47,676 nucleotides of DNA, from positions 1 to 47,676 of the forward strand of contig NZ_FMZX01000027.1 of the NCBI RefSeq assembly GCF_900101615.1, given 5' to 3'. Made by a program: the position numbers and the translations under genes. The notes below the pieces were generated by a model that was not told the origin of the DNA, searched no databases, and saw only the letters and a program-made list of their open reading frames with translations. Positions 1 to 5,808 of this stretch are shown piece after piece. The DNA comes from Belnapia rosea (GTDB taxonomy: Bacteria; Pseudomonadota; Alphaproteobacteria; Acetobacterales; Acetobacteraceae). Positions within the stretch are counted from its first letter, which is position 1. Every line of letters starts with the position of its first letter.

Positions 1-95
1 CCCGTTTAGCGCCGAGGCCGCCGCAGTCTCCCACGGCAAGCCTTCGACCGCCAAAACCGCGTGCAGGGTGCCACTGTCATCGAGGATTGAGGTTT
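1..95. repeat. Terminal redundancy (circular overlap), left copy
   Basis: The first 95 bases are identical to the last 95 bases of the window. The virB4 frame reads through both copies without interruption. This is the signature of a circular molecule written linearly with an assembly overlap, so the true circle is 47,581 bp. Confidence 0.95.
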
Positions 96-171
96 CGGAG
101 GCATGGCCGAGATACGGCACAAACGCCTCCGGCTGGGCCTCACGCGACGCGAACGACCACTTACCGAACAT
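1..171 (-). CDS. virB4: VirB4, N-terminal part (continues at the other end of the window)
   Basis: This is the start of the VirB4 ATPase, whose main body lies at 45281-47676. The ATG at 171-169 gives MFGKWSFASREAQPEAF and leads without a stop into the frame at the right end. Joined over the circular junction the protein is about 823 aa, normal for VirB4. The start lies inside the end of virB3 (11-nt overlap), which indicates translational coupling. An internal TTG at 47635 would leave out about 39 residues, and the upstream ATG is the better choice because of this coupling. Confidence 0.93.
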   Translation of the reverse strand, partial: MFGKWSFASREAQPEAFVPYLGHASETSILDDSGTLHAVLAVEGLPWETAAASALNG

Positions 172-514
172 GACGGACCTCAGCGGCTTTCTTAGCTGGC
201 GTAAGGGGGAGCGGCGCGACCGAGGCGCCACCCCAAAACTCCGCGTTGCGAGCCCAACCACGCGACCAAACCCAAAGGCCCCAGACGCGAAAAATGTTGT
301 GGTCGAGGCCAGCGAGCTGGCGGAAGGCCCAGTGCGTCGCAACGCCGATCCCGAGAACGAGCGGGTTTTTCACCAGCACGAAAGCGACCGTGACGATGCC
401 CGCATTGAGCATCGCGGCCTCGAGCGGGACGCCCAGGAACAAGGCGGGGCGAGTGCAAGCCAGGAACAGCGTGTCCTCATCCAGCCCTTCCTCGCCTTGC
501 ACATCGCCGCTCAT
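161..514 (-). CDS. virB3: VirB3, inner-membrane T4SS protein
   Basis: A 117-aa protein with the VirB3 layout. A short N-terminal segment (EDTLFLACTRPALFLGVPLEA) is followed by hydrophobic stretches at about residues 35-70 and a polar C-terminus. VirB3 sits in the inner membrane and works with VirB4 in assembly of the transfer channel and pilus. The ATG is at 514, one base after the virB2 stop, and the 3' end overlaps virB4. Position between virB2 and virB4 supports the call as strongly as the sequence. Confidence 0.9.
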   Translation of the reverse strand: MSGDVQGEEGLDEDTLFLACTRPALFLGVPLEAAMLNAGIVTVAFVLVKNPLVLGIGVATHWAFRQLAGLDHNIFRVWGLWVWSRGWARNAEFWGGASVAPLPLTPAKKAAEVRHVR

Positions 515-515
515 G

Positions 516-842
516 TCAGCCGACGCCGCCGGTGAGCTGGGAAACGAGCCAGCCGGCCGAGAACAGGATGCCTACGCCGAGCAGAACGCCGCCAAAGGCG
601 CGCATCGACGCCGCCCCGAGCGCGGCCATCACGCCGGTAACGCCGATTGCGACGACCGCGATGGCTTGACCAAGCCGCCCCGTCAGCAGGTTCGAGATAT
701 TGTTGACGAACTGCGTCAGGTCGGTGTTGCCGCCCGCGGCCTGCGCCGCCGCAGGATCAGCGAACGCGAGAAGCATCACACCCGCGCAGAGCGCGACAGC
801 AGCGGACCGACGGCGAGCAGGGGTCAGAGCAAGGCGCCTCAT
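516..842 (-). CDS. virB2: VirB2, pilin precursor
   Basis: A 108-aa protein. It has a basic N-terminus and a signal peptide ending near LLAFADPAAAQAA. Two hydrophobic helices follow at about residues 60-80 and 85-102, separated by a short polar loop, as in VirB2/TrbC pilins. Pilin subunits assemble into the extracellular conjugation pilus. The start overlaps the virB1 stop by 4 bases (ATGA), so the two genes are translationally coupled. Length, signal peptide and gene order all fit; no cyclisation residues can be judged by eye. Confidence 0.92.
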   Translation of the reverse strand: MRRLALTPARRRSAAVALCAGVMLLAFADPAAAQAAGGNTDLTQFVNNISNLLTGRLGQAIAVVAIGVTGVMAALGAASMRAFGGVLLGVGILFSAGWLVSQLTGGVG

Positions 843-1636
843 GGGCGGTTTCCTTCGGTGAATGGCAGGGTTGCCGGCAGGGTTGCTGACAGGCGGAAGG
901 CCGGCGCCTCCGCGTCAGAGCCGTCAGAGGTCGAGACGGCGCGAGCGCGCAGCCGAACAGGCTCCCCGGCGGGATCGGGTTGGGCGATTGGCGCAGCCTG
1001 GACACCCTGGCGGCCGGCTTGCTGCAGCTCCCACTCGGCCCGTGCCATAACGTCCCACGAAGGCGGAGCCCCAGGCGGATCGGCAGGTGGGGTGACGGCG
1101 GCCGGAACTGCGGCCTCGGCGGTGCTGGACGGCGTGGGTTGTCCTGGCAGACGGATTGCCGGGACTACATAGCCAGCCGCCCGCTCTACGCGGCCGACAT
1201 AGCCATTGGCGAAGCCGCGGGTCGGGTTGCCGGTGTTGTAGTGGCTGAATGCGACGCGGAGCCGAGCTTGTGGATCCGCCTCCCCCACCCCAGCAGCCCA
1301 ACCATCCCGGAGCACCCGCTCCGCCGCTGACAGGTTCCGGCACGGATCGAAGGCCTCCGCCAGGGTCATACCCAGTCGCGGCAGATTGGCGGTGTTGATT
1401 TGGGCGAGGCCCAGGTCCACCGACCACCCTTGCCGCATGGCCTCGACCGCGAGGGCAATAGCTGCCTCGAGAGTCTCAGGGCGGCGCGTGCCGCCCCCAG
1501 GACGGTTTACGTTGATAGCCAGGGGATCGCGCCCGCTCTCGGCCTGTACGACCGACAGGAGGGTATCTGGCGCAATGGATGGCGCGCAGGACGTCGCCAA
1601 AGCGACGACAGCGGCGACAGACAGGGGGCCGCTCAT
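839..1636 (-). CDS. virB1: VirB1, lytic transglycosylase
   Basis: A 265-aa protein with an SLT-type lysozyme-like domain in residues 20-160. It shows the catalytic glutamate in VVQAESGRDPLAINVN (Glu33), a GLAQIN motif and a conserved YNTGN segment. VirB1 cleaves peptidoglycan to make room for the secretion channel. The C-terminal 100 residues are Pro/Ala-rich and probably disordered. The gene lies 24 bases after the upstream orf and overlaps virB2 by 4 bases. Confidence 0.9.
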   Translation of the reverse strand: MSGPLSVAAVVALATSCAPSIAPDTLLSVVQAESGRDPLAINVNRPGGGTRRPETLEAAIALAVEAMRQGWSVDLGLAQINTANLPRLGMTLAEAFDPCRNLSAAERVLRDGWAAGVGEADPQARLRVAFSHYNTGNPTRGFANGYVGRVERAAGYVVPAIRLPGQPTPSSTAEAAVPAAVTPPADPPGAPPSWDVMARAEWELQQAGRQGVQAAPIAQPDPAGEPVRLRARAVSTSDGSDAEAPAFRLSATLPATLPFTEGNRP

Positions 1637-1660
1637 TGGCCACCCCGAAGGGCGGCAGGG

Positions 1661-2158
1661 CTAAGCTGATGGAGGTTGCCGCAGGCCCGCAAGACCGAGA
1701 CGCGCAAGGCGCGGGTCATCCCCGCGGACCAGCAGGACTGGGCCAGTGTAGGCAAACCCGCCCGCATCCAGCGGATCTGCCAGGACGCGTACGAAACTGC
1801 CAACGTCCCGCCAGGCGCGGAGACCCCGGTTGCGATAGCGCGCGATAGCCAGCAAGCCAGAGCGCCCGGAAATTTGGAAATACGGGACGTAAAGCGTCCC
1901 GGCGGCAGTAGCCGTGACGACGACCAAGCAGCGGCGTACCCGACTGCCGCCAGCCAGCTCTGCTCGCATCTCCCCCTCTGACAAAGCCCCGTCCACCACA
2001 CCCCCGCAGCCATCCCCGGGAGGGTTGTAACGCAGGGCTGTCGAAACGTCATAGCGCGGCCGTGCAGCCTCATCGGCAGCCAGACGGACCATAGGCGGAC
2101 CTCCGTAATCGTGGAGCGCCGCGCCCAGAGGCGGAGGCCGGTCAGGCCACTGGCGCAA
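1661..2158 (-). CDS. Hypothetical protein, first gene of the virB operon
   Basis: A 165-aa soluble protein of unknown function directly upstream of virB1. The TTG at 2158 is the only usual start codon near the 5' end. The same frame stays open and coding-like further upstream (HPNDPLLRQWPD around the start), so the true start is uncertain; an internal ATG at 2092 is another option. The overlapping frame 1633-2169 has an ATG but a low-quality, Trp/Arg/Ser-rich translation and is not preferred. Its place behind the promoter at 2237-2265 and ahead of virB1 suggests a transfer-linked role. Confidence 0.6.
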   Translation of the reverse strand: MRQWPDRPPPLGAALHDYGGPPMVRLAADEAARPRYDVSTALRYNPPGDGCGGVVDGALSEGEMRAELAGGSRVRRCLVVVTATAAGTLYVPYFQISGRSGLLAIARYRNRGLRAWRDVGSFVRVLADPLDAGGFAYTGPVLLVRGDDPRLARLGLAGLRQPPSA

Positions 2159-2211
2159 GAGCGGGTCATTCGGATGCCCTGCTAATGGCGCCGATAAGCG
2201 GACGCCTCGCC

Positions 2212-2230
2212 GCCCCGGTACAGCCGGGGC
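2212..2230. promoter_or_regulatory. Hairpin at the 5' end of the virB transcript
   Basis: GCCCCGG-TACAG-CCGGGGC is a perfect 7-bp stem with a 5-base loop. It lies immediately downstream of the -10 box proposed at 2237-2242, so it would form at the very 5' end of the minus-strand mRNA. It could stabilise the transcript or act as an operator or attenuator. Confidence 0.45.
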
Positions 2231-2236
2231 AGGGCT

Positions 2237-2265
2237 TATATAGCGTGCGCAAGTGCGAAAGTGAA
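2237..2265 (-). promoter_or_regulatory. Candidate promoter of the virB operon
   Basis: On the minus strand TTCACT (2265-2260) and TATATA (2242-2237) are separated by exactly 17 bases, a good sigma-70-like layout. It faces the orf-virB1 to virB6 genes. No other comparable promoter is evident before virB1. Confidence 0.5.
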
Positions 2266-2338
2266 GCGGTGAAGATGTGCAAAATTAGGATTTCACACAT
2301 CTGCTAATAGCCCGGTGCCGGGTTACCTGGCAGCGCAG

Positions 2339-2392
2339 GAGGTCGGTCACATTCCCCTATAGTGATTCCTATAGGGGGATGTGACCGACCTC
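2339..2392. repeat. 54-bp near-perfect palindrome
   Basis: Two 24-base arms (2339-2362 and 2369-2392) are inverted repeats with a single mismatch and a 6-base spacer (TGATTC). The core of each arm is GGTCACATCCCCCTATAG or its complement. Further copies of the same unit occur at 2480-2502 and 22708-22733. It is probably a binding site for a dimeric protein in the divergent control region between the virB promoter and the orf at 2563, or part of a replication origin. Confidence 0.75.
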
Positions 2393-2479
2393 GACCCAAT
2401 CGTTAGTCGATCCGGACTCCGGCGGAGTCGAGAAATCCCCGTCTGTTCACTGAGTGGAGCTCGCCGGTCTAGCCGCGAG

Positions 2480-2502
2480 GAGGTTGGTCACATCCCCCTA
2501 TG
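2480..2502. repeat. Single copy of the GGTCACATCCCCCTAT unit
   Basis: GAGGTTGGTCACATCCCCCT followed by ATG matches the left arm of the palindrome at 2339-2392 with one substitution near its start, over 22 bases. It lies about 90 bp from that palindrome in the same intergenic region and in left-arm orientation. Confidence 0.7.
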
Positions 2503-2529
2503 AGGAATGCATCGGTAGGGTGATTGGTT

Positions 2530-2542
2530 GGTAGTAACTATC
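2530..2542. promoter_or_regulatory. GGTAG-N3-CTATC operator-like dyad
   Basis: GGTAG-TAA-CTATC differs by one base from the GGTAG-N3-CTACC dyad seen at 4381, 5763 and 43016. A further half-site CTACCA follows at 2545-2550. It sits about 20 bp before the start of the orf at 2563, a typical repressor position. Confidence 0.5.
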
Positions 2543-2562
2543 CGCTACCATCCCAGGACCAC

Positions 2563-2952
2563 ATGGGTCAGTCCGGAAACCTCATGCCCCGTAGCTCCTG
2601 CCCGCCCCTGCTACCTGCCGAATGGCCTGACGAACCTGCTTTGGCCTCAGCTGGGGAAGTGGCAGCTTGCTACGCTGTTGCGGGTAGCGTGCACCTCGCC
2701 GCGGTAAGGGCCGCTGTCCTGCGAGGCGCTGCAGCTCTGCGAAGAATGGACCCCGGCGCCGCCAGGATCGCCACGCAAAGGGCCGCCGCAGAAGCAGCCA
2801 TGGCCGTCCTCGCGGCGATTCAGGCAGAGACGTGGCTTGCTGGCCAACAAGCCCCAAGCCGACTAGCGACCGAAGGCGCACGCCAAGCCCGGCTGCTTGC
2901 ACAAGCGGCGACGGCCGACGCCTATCGGATCCGCCAAACGGTAATCGGGTAG
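2563..2952 (+). CDS. Hypothetical Ala-rich helical protein
   Basis: A 129-aa protein of unknown function. It is mostly predicted helix, with Ala/Arg-rich heptad-like stretches at about residues 40-120, no membrane segment and no recognisable motif. The ATG at 2563 is chosen because AGGA ends four bases before it; the next ATG (2584) has only GGAA. The operator-like dyad at 2530-2542 directly precedes it. It runs towards the minus-strand orf pair at 2957-3573, and the two stops are 4 bases apart. Confidence 0.55.
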   Translation: MGQSGNLMPRSSCPPLLPAEWPDEPALASAGEVAACYAVAGSVHLAAVRAAVLRGAAALRRMDPGAARIATQRAAAEAAMAVLAAIQAETWLAGQQAPSRLATEGARQARLLAQAATADAYRIRQTVIG

Positions 2953-2956
2953 GTCC

Positions 2957-3297
2957 CTACCTCTGGCGGTCCAACTTCGCCCAGGCCCGCAGGACGCCAG
3001 CACATATGGATAAGGGCATGGTTCTGGCCCATTGTCCGTGGTGAGGGAACGCCAGCCCGTCCACATCCAACCCGGCCTGGCGACATGGGGCGTAGACCCA
3101 GCCGGCGGTGTAGGTGATTTGCATAAACTCGAACCCCGGCGGCAGCAGGCTACGCGCCGCGGCGTCGTCTGTGGTGTAAGGCTGCGCGGGCCCGGTTAGG
3201 CCGACTAGCTCATGGATAGCCGCATCGGCTACAGCACTCCCGGCCTCGACCTCGCCGAGGCGGCTGGCGAAGCGGAGAAGACGGTCGTAGCGGGTCA
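2957..3297 (-). CDS. Second half of a hypothetical protein, reached by a +1 frameshift (or frameshifted gene)
   Basis: This frame has no ATG, GTG or TTG start after the preceding in-frame TGA. Even so it encodes a convincing 112-residue sequence: LTRYDRLLRFASRLGEVEAG, then FEFMQITYTAGWVYAPC and FPHHGQWARTMPL, ending KLDRQR. It picks up exactly where the orf at 3295-3573 stops. At the junction CAG-CCC-TGA-CCC, a +1 slip on CCC-TGA continues smoothly from PPAGQP into ALTRYDRLL. It is therefore either a programmed +1 frameshift product (about 204 aa in all) or a recently frameshifted gene. Function unknown. Confidence 0.55.
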
Positions 3298-3573
3298 GGG
3301 CTGGCCAGCCGGCGGCACAACTCGCAGGTGGCGAGGCAACCGGCGCTCATTGAGCCATAGGTCGACCAGAGGCGTGATAGTCCCAACCACGCCGAAGCTC
3401 CGTCCATGCAGGGGGTGATCCGGCATCACCAATCGGCAGATGTAGCCGCCCTTTTGGCAATCGATGATGGCGCCACGGTACCTATACGAGGGGCCGCTGA
3501 ACGGGCCAGATGCGCTTGTCTGCTCGGGCTCAGGGTGGAAGTCCGGCGGAGGTGGATCCGGAAAAAGGGCCAT
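3295..3573 (-). CDS. Hypothetical protein, first half of the frameshifted pair
   Basis: A 92-residue reading frame starting at the ATG at 3573. It has a Pro-rich N-terminus (FPDPPPPDFHPEPE) and a folded-looking segment, YRGAIIDCQKGGYICRLVMP then FGVVGTITPLVDLWLNERRL, and ends PPAGQP. The TGA stop lies in CCC-TGA, and the +1 frame continues the protein at 2957-3297. It resembles uncharacterised plasmid proteins, but no family was recognised. It is divergent from parA, and the tandem repeat at 3639-3680 lies between the two starts. Confidence 0.55.
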   Translation of the reverse strand: MALFPDPPPPDFHPEPEQTSASGPFSGPSYRYRGAIIDCQKGGYICRLVMPDHPLHGRSFGVVGTITPLVDLWLNERRLPRHLRVVPPAGQP

Positions 3574-3638
3574 GGCCGCCGTATAGCAGTGACCACGGCA
3601 TTCTGGCTCTTCGAGAGCTGCCAGAGGACGCCTATCCC

Positions 3639-3680
3639 CTACCAACTACCAACAATCCTCTACCGGCTACCAACAATCCG
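3639..3680. repeat. Tandem 21-bp repeat upstream of parA (candidate partition site)
   Basis: Two adjacent 21-bp units (3639-3659 and 3660-3680) agree at 18 of 21 positions. Each contains two CTACC heptads and the core CTACCAACAATCC. The array ends about 57 bp before the parA start. Small RHH partition proteins bind such repeated short boxes as both centromere and operator, so this is a likely parS/operator. Confidence 0.65.
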
Positions 3681-3737
3681 CTTGCTCGCATCCTGTCCTA
3701 CCGTCAGGTTGCGCCAGCAATTGGCGGAGGAGGCTCG

Positions 3738-4385
3738 GTGCCCATCTTAACTGTTGCCAGCAGCAAAGGCGGATCGGCCAAGACGACAACCACGGCATTG
3801 CTTGCGGCCCGGCTGGCTGCAGATGGTGTGTCCGTCGCCGTAGTAGATGCCGACCCTAATGGCTCATTTGCGCGATGGGCTGACCGCTACTACGACGGCC
3901 CGAAGATCGAAGTCCGCGCCGAGGCAGACGAGGGCGCCTTAGCGCGGACCATCGCCCACCTTGCTAAGGAGCACCTGGCCGTCCTGGTGGATACCGCGGG
4001 CTTCGCTAGCCGCTCGGCCTTGCTTGCCATTGCCTCCGCCGATGCGGTGCTGATCCCGGTCCTGCCCGGTGAGGCGGAGATCCACGAGGCGGAGCGGACT
4101 GTGCAGCTGGTCAATGACGCAGCTACGGCGGCTCGCCGGCCGATCCCCGCCCGTGTCCTGGTGGCCAGGACCAAAAGAACCACCCTTGCCCGCCACGCTC
4201 TGAGCGAGCTGGAGAGCGCTCGCTTACCTCGCCTCGCCGCCAGCCTTGGCGACCGGACCGCATACGCCAGCATCTTTTTTGGCGGCCCCGCTGTGTTTAG
4301 TAGCGGCCCTGAAGCTGAGGAGATTGCAGCCCTAGTTGCAGAGCTACGCGACCTTTCCTGGCTCCCGCGACCGCAAAGGCGGTAG
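3738..4385 (+). CDS. parA: ParA partition ATPase
   Basis: A 215-aa Walker-type partition ATPase of the short class without an N-terminal HTH. The deviant Walker A motif is SSKGGSAKTTT near the N-terminus (about residues 8-18), followed by VAVVDADPNGS (A' motif) and VLVDTAGF (Walker B). ParA uses ATP-dependent nucleoid binding to separate plasmid copies. The GTG at 3738 is chosen because GGAGGAG precedes it by a few bases and the protein then begins MPILTVASSKGG, normal for the family. The long upstream extension of the frame is not needed. The RHH partner gene follows after an operator dyad that overlaps the parA stop. Confidence 0.92.
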   Translation: MPILTVASSKGGSAKTTTTALLAARLAADGVSVAVVDADPNGSFARWADRYYDGPKIEVRAEADEGALARTIAHLAKEHLAVLVDTAGFASRSALLAIASADAVLIPVLPGEAEIHEAERTVQLVNDAATAARRPIPARVLVARTKRTTLARHALSELESARLPRLAASLGDRTAYASIFFGGPAVFSSGPEAEEIAALVAELRDLSWLPRPQRR

Positions 4386-4394
4386 TTACTACCG
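4380..4394. promoter_or_regulatory. CGGTAG-N3-CTACCG operator-like dyad between parA and its partner
   Basis: A perfect 6-bp inverted repeat with spacer TTA overlaps the parA stop codon. It is followed by another CTACC half-site at 4411-4415, before the RHH gene start at 4453. It shares the GGTAG-N3-CTACC core with the sites at 5763 and 43016. Confidence 0.65.
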
Positions 4395-4452
4395 AGGTCT
4401 ACGGTATAGGCTACCATCTACTGACTATCTTGATACGCCCTGGAGGCGCCGT

Positions 4453-4812
4453 ATGGCTAAGCCCACTCTAAAGAGCCGCACACCAGCCACTGACGCCGAG
4501 GCTTCGCCACCCGCACTACCACCGGAGCCTGAAGACCGCGCTGCCGCAGCCATGGCGGTTGTGCGCCAGGTCGCTCCGCCGACCCTACCGTCAGCGGTCG
4601 CGGCCGAGGCCGGGCCAGCGAACGTCCAAGTCAACTTTAAGGTGCGCCAACAGTCCGCCGACGCCCTAGCTGACGCCGCTATCGCCCGCGGCGTCAGTCA
4701 GAAGGTGTTAGTTTGCCAGGCGCTCGAGGCATTTGGCGTCCGGGTCAGCTCCGCTGACCTCACCGAGCGGCCGATCCCGAAGCGTCGGGGTGCCTCGGCC
4801 GCCCGTCGGTAA
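4453..4812 (+). CDS. Ribbon-helix-helix partition partner (ParB/ParG-like)
   Basis: A 119-aa protein. The first 55 residues are Pro/Ala-rich and probably flexible. The C-terminal half has an RHH pattern: strand VQVNFKVR, helix QQSADALADAAIARG, turn VS, helix QKVLVCQALEAFG. A basic tail follows (KRRGASAARR). Such proteins bind the centromere and repress their own operon as dimers. The ATG at 4453 follows GGAGG by six bases. The CTACC-type sites around this gene are its most likely targets, and related dyads before virD4 and virB7 suggest that it may also control transfer genes. Confidence 0.75.
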   Translation: MAKPTLKSRTPATDAEASPPALPPEPEDRAAAAMAVVRQVAPPTLPSAVAAEAGPANVQVNFKVRQQSADALADAAIARGVSQKVLVCQALEAFGVRVSSADLTERPIPKRRGASAARR

Positions 4813-4832
4813 GGAGCGAGGAACCTACCCCT

Positions 4833-5345
4833 ATGGAAGCGATCGCCGTCGACTGCGGCAGCGCTATACGGCTACCGACGACTGACGGCAGGCCCCGATC
4901 CGAGTGGGCCACCAGCCTGTTTGATGGGCTGCTGGCCGCCGGATACCCGGCCGCCTTTGGTCGACCGCCGCCCGAACCCCTGCAGCTGGAGCGTTTCCGG
5001 GAACACTGGACCGTCCTCAACGACATCCGGGCAGATGCCGGCGAACCGCCCTACACCACGCATTGCTTCGGTACCGTGATCCTGAAGCCTCTGAGCAACC
5101 ATGGCTGGCTCTACGTCCGCCTCATGATGCTCAGCTTCCGGGGCCGCGATCATCTGGCCTGGCAGCTGGAATGGGACACCATGGAGCCGCCGACGCCCAC
5201 CCTGTGGTTCGCCAACTGGCAAACCGTCGAGATGTTCGCCCGCGTCATGCTGTGGCCCATGGGGAGCGAGAAGGTCGAAGAACGGGGCATCATCCCCGAG
5301 CCGACGCCGACCCGCGCCGCCACTGCTGAGCTGCGCGATTTCTGA
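4833..5345 (+). CDS. Hypothetical protein
   Basis: A 170-aa soluble protein with no recognised domain. It has many aromatic residues in the central part (WTVLNDIRADAG, HGWLYVRLMMLSFRGRDHL, WQLEWDTMEPPTPTLWFANWQ), which suggests a compact fold. It starts at the ATG at 4833, 20 bases after the RHH partner, and is probably co-transcribed with parA. Function unknown. Confidence 0.7.
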   Translation: MEAIAVDCGSAIRLPTTDGRPRSEWATSLFDGLLAAGYPAAFGRPPPEPLQLERFREHWTVLNDIRADAGEPPYTTHCFGTVILKPLSNHGWLYVRLMMLSFRGRDHLAWQLEWDTMEPPTPTLWFANWQTVEMFARVMLWPMGSEKVEERGIIPEPTPTRAATAELRDF

Positions 5346-5373
5346 GAAGCCGCCAGCCCCGCGAAGGGCTAGC

Positions 5374-5610
5374 GTGCCGACGCTCCTTAACCCCCCCCAA
5401 ATAGGTTCGGCTTTGAGCAAAGTTCTCGCGGTGATCCTGACAACAGCGATCCTAGCCGCTTGTGCCCAACCGGCGCCGCCGACTACTGCAGACGCTCCAC
5501 CCTGCCGTAGCGGTGCTGTGTCGTGCCAGCCCTGGGAGCGGGCTTGGCGACAGCCGCCGCCAGTCGGCAGCACTGTCACCAATACCGGCAAAATCCTCCC
5601 TCCGCGCTGA
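5374..5610 (+). CDS. Small predicted lipoprotein
   Basis: A 78-aa protein with a signal sequence and the lipobox LAAC (in VLAVILTTAILAACAQPAPP), so it is probably lipid-anchored in the outer membrane. The rest is Pro-rich with a Cys pair in PCRSGAVSC. The start is a GTG at 5374 with GAAGGG upstream. It lies before virD4, and its resemblance to VirB7- or entry-exclusion-type lipoproteins is only in size and type. A dedicated virB7 exists at 42748. Confidence 0.6.
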   Translation: MPTLLNPPQIGSALSKVLAVILTTAILAACAQPAPPTTADAPPCRSGAVSCQPWERAWRQPPPVGSTVTNTGKILPPR

Positions 5611-5749
5611 CCTCTTCCGTCCCCGAAGTCCACGGGCCGCCCGTAGCGACGCCGGCCAATATAGCCGGCAGAGCGCAGACGGCCGGTGGACCCTCGGGGG
5701 CGGCCTCGCCAATCCCAACACCTCCGCCATTTTCTCCCTCTGGAAGACA

Positions 5750-5777
5750 CTACCAGGAAGATGGTAGAAACTACCAT
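5750..5777. promoter_or_regulatory. ATGGTAG-N3-CTACCAT operator before virD4
   Basis: A perfect 7-bp inverted repeat (5761-5767 and 5771-5777, spacer AAA) with an additional half-site CTACCA at 5750-5755. It lies 31 bp before the virD4 ATG. Core and spacing match the dyads at 4380 and 43013. The surrounding 198 bp between the lipoprotein gene and virD4 hold no gene. Confidence 0.7.
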
Positions 5778-5808
5778 ATAGCCGTTCAGTGGTGACCGGA
5801 GCCTATCT

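Noticed and set aside
246-1172. 308-codon plus-strand frame opposite virB1 to virB3
   Set aside because: Shadow of three well-supported, overlapping T4SS genes on the other strand.
1633-2169. 178-codon minus-strand frame with an ATG overlapping the first virB-operon gene
   Set aside because: Composition (many Trp, Arg, Ser, Cys) is not protein-like, and the alternative frame reads as a normal protein.
2948-2961. GGTAG-N4-CTACC at the convergent gene ends as another operator
   Set aside because: The spacer is four bases instead of three and it overlaps two stop codons away from any start, so it is likely chance.
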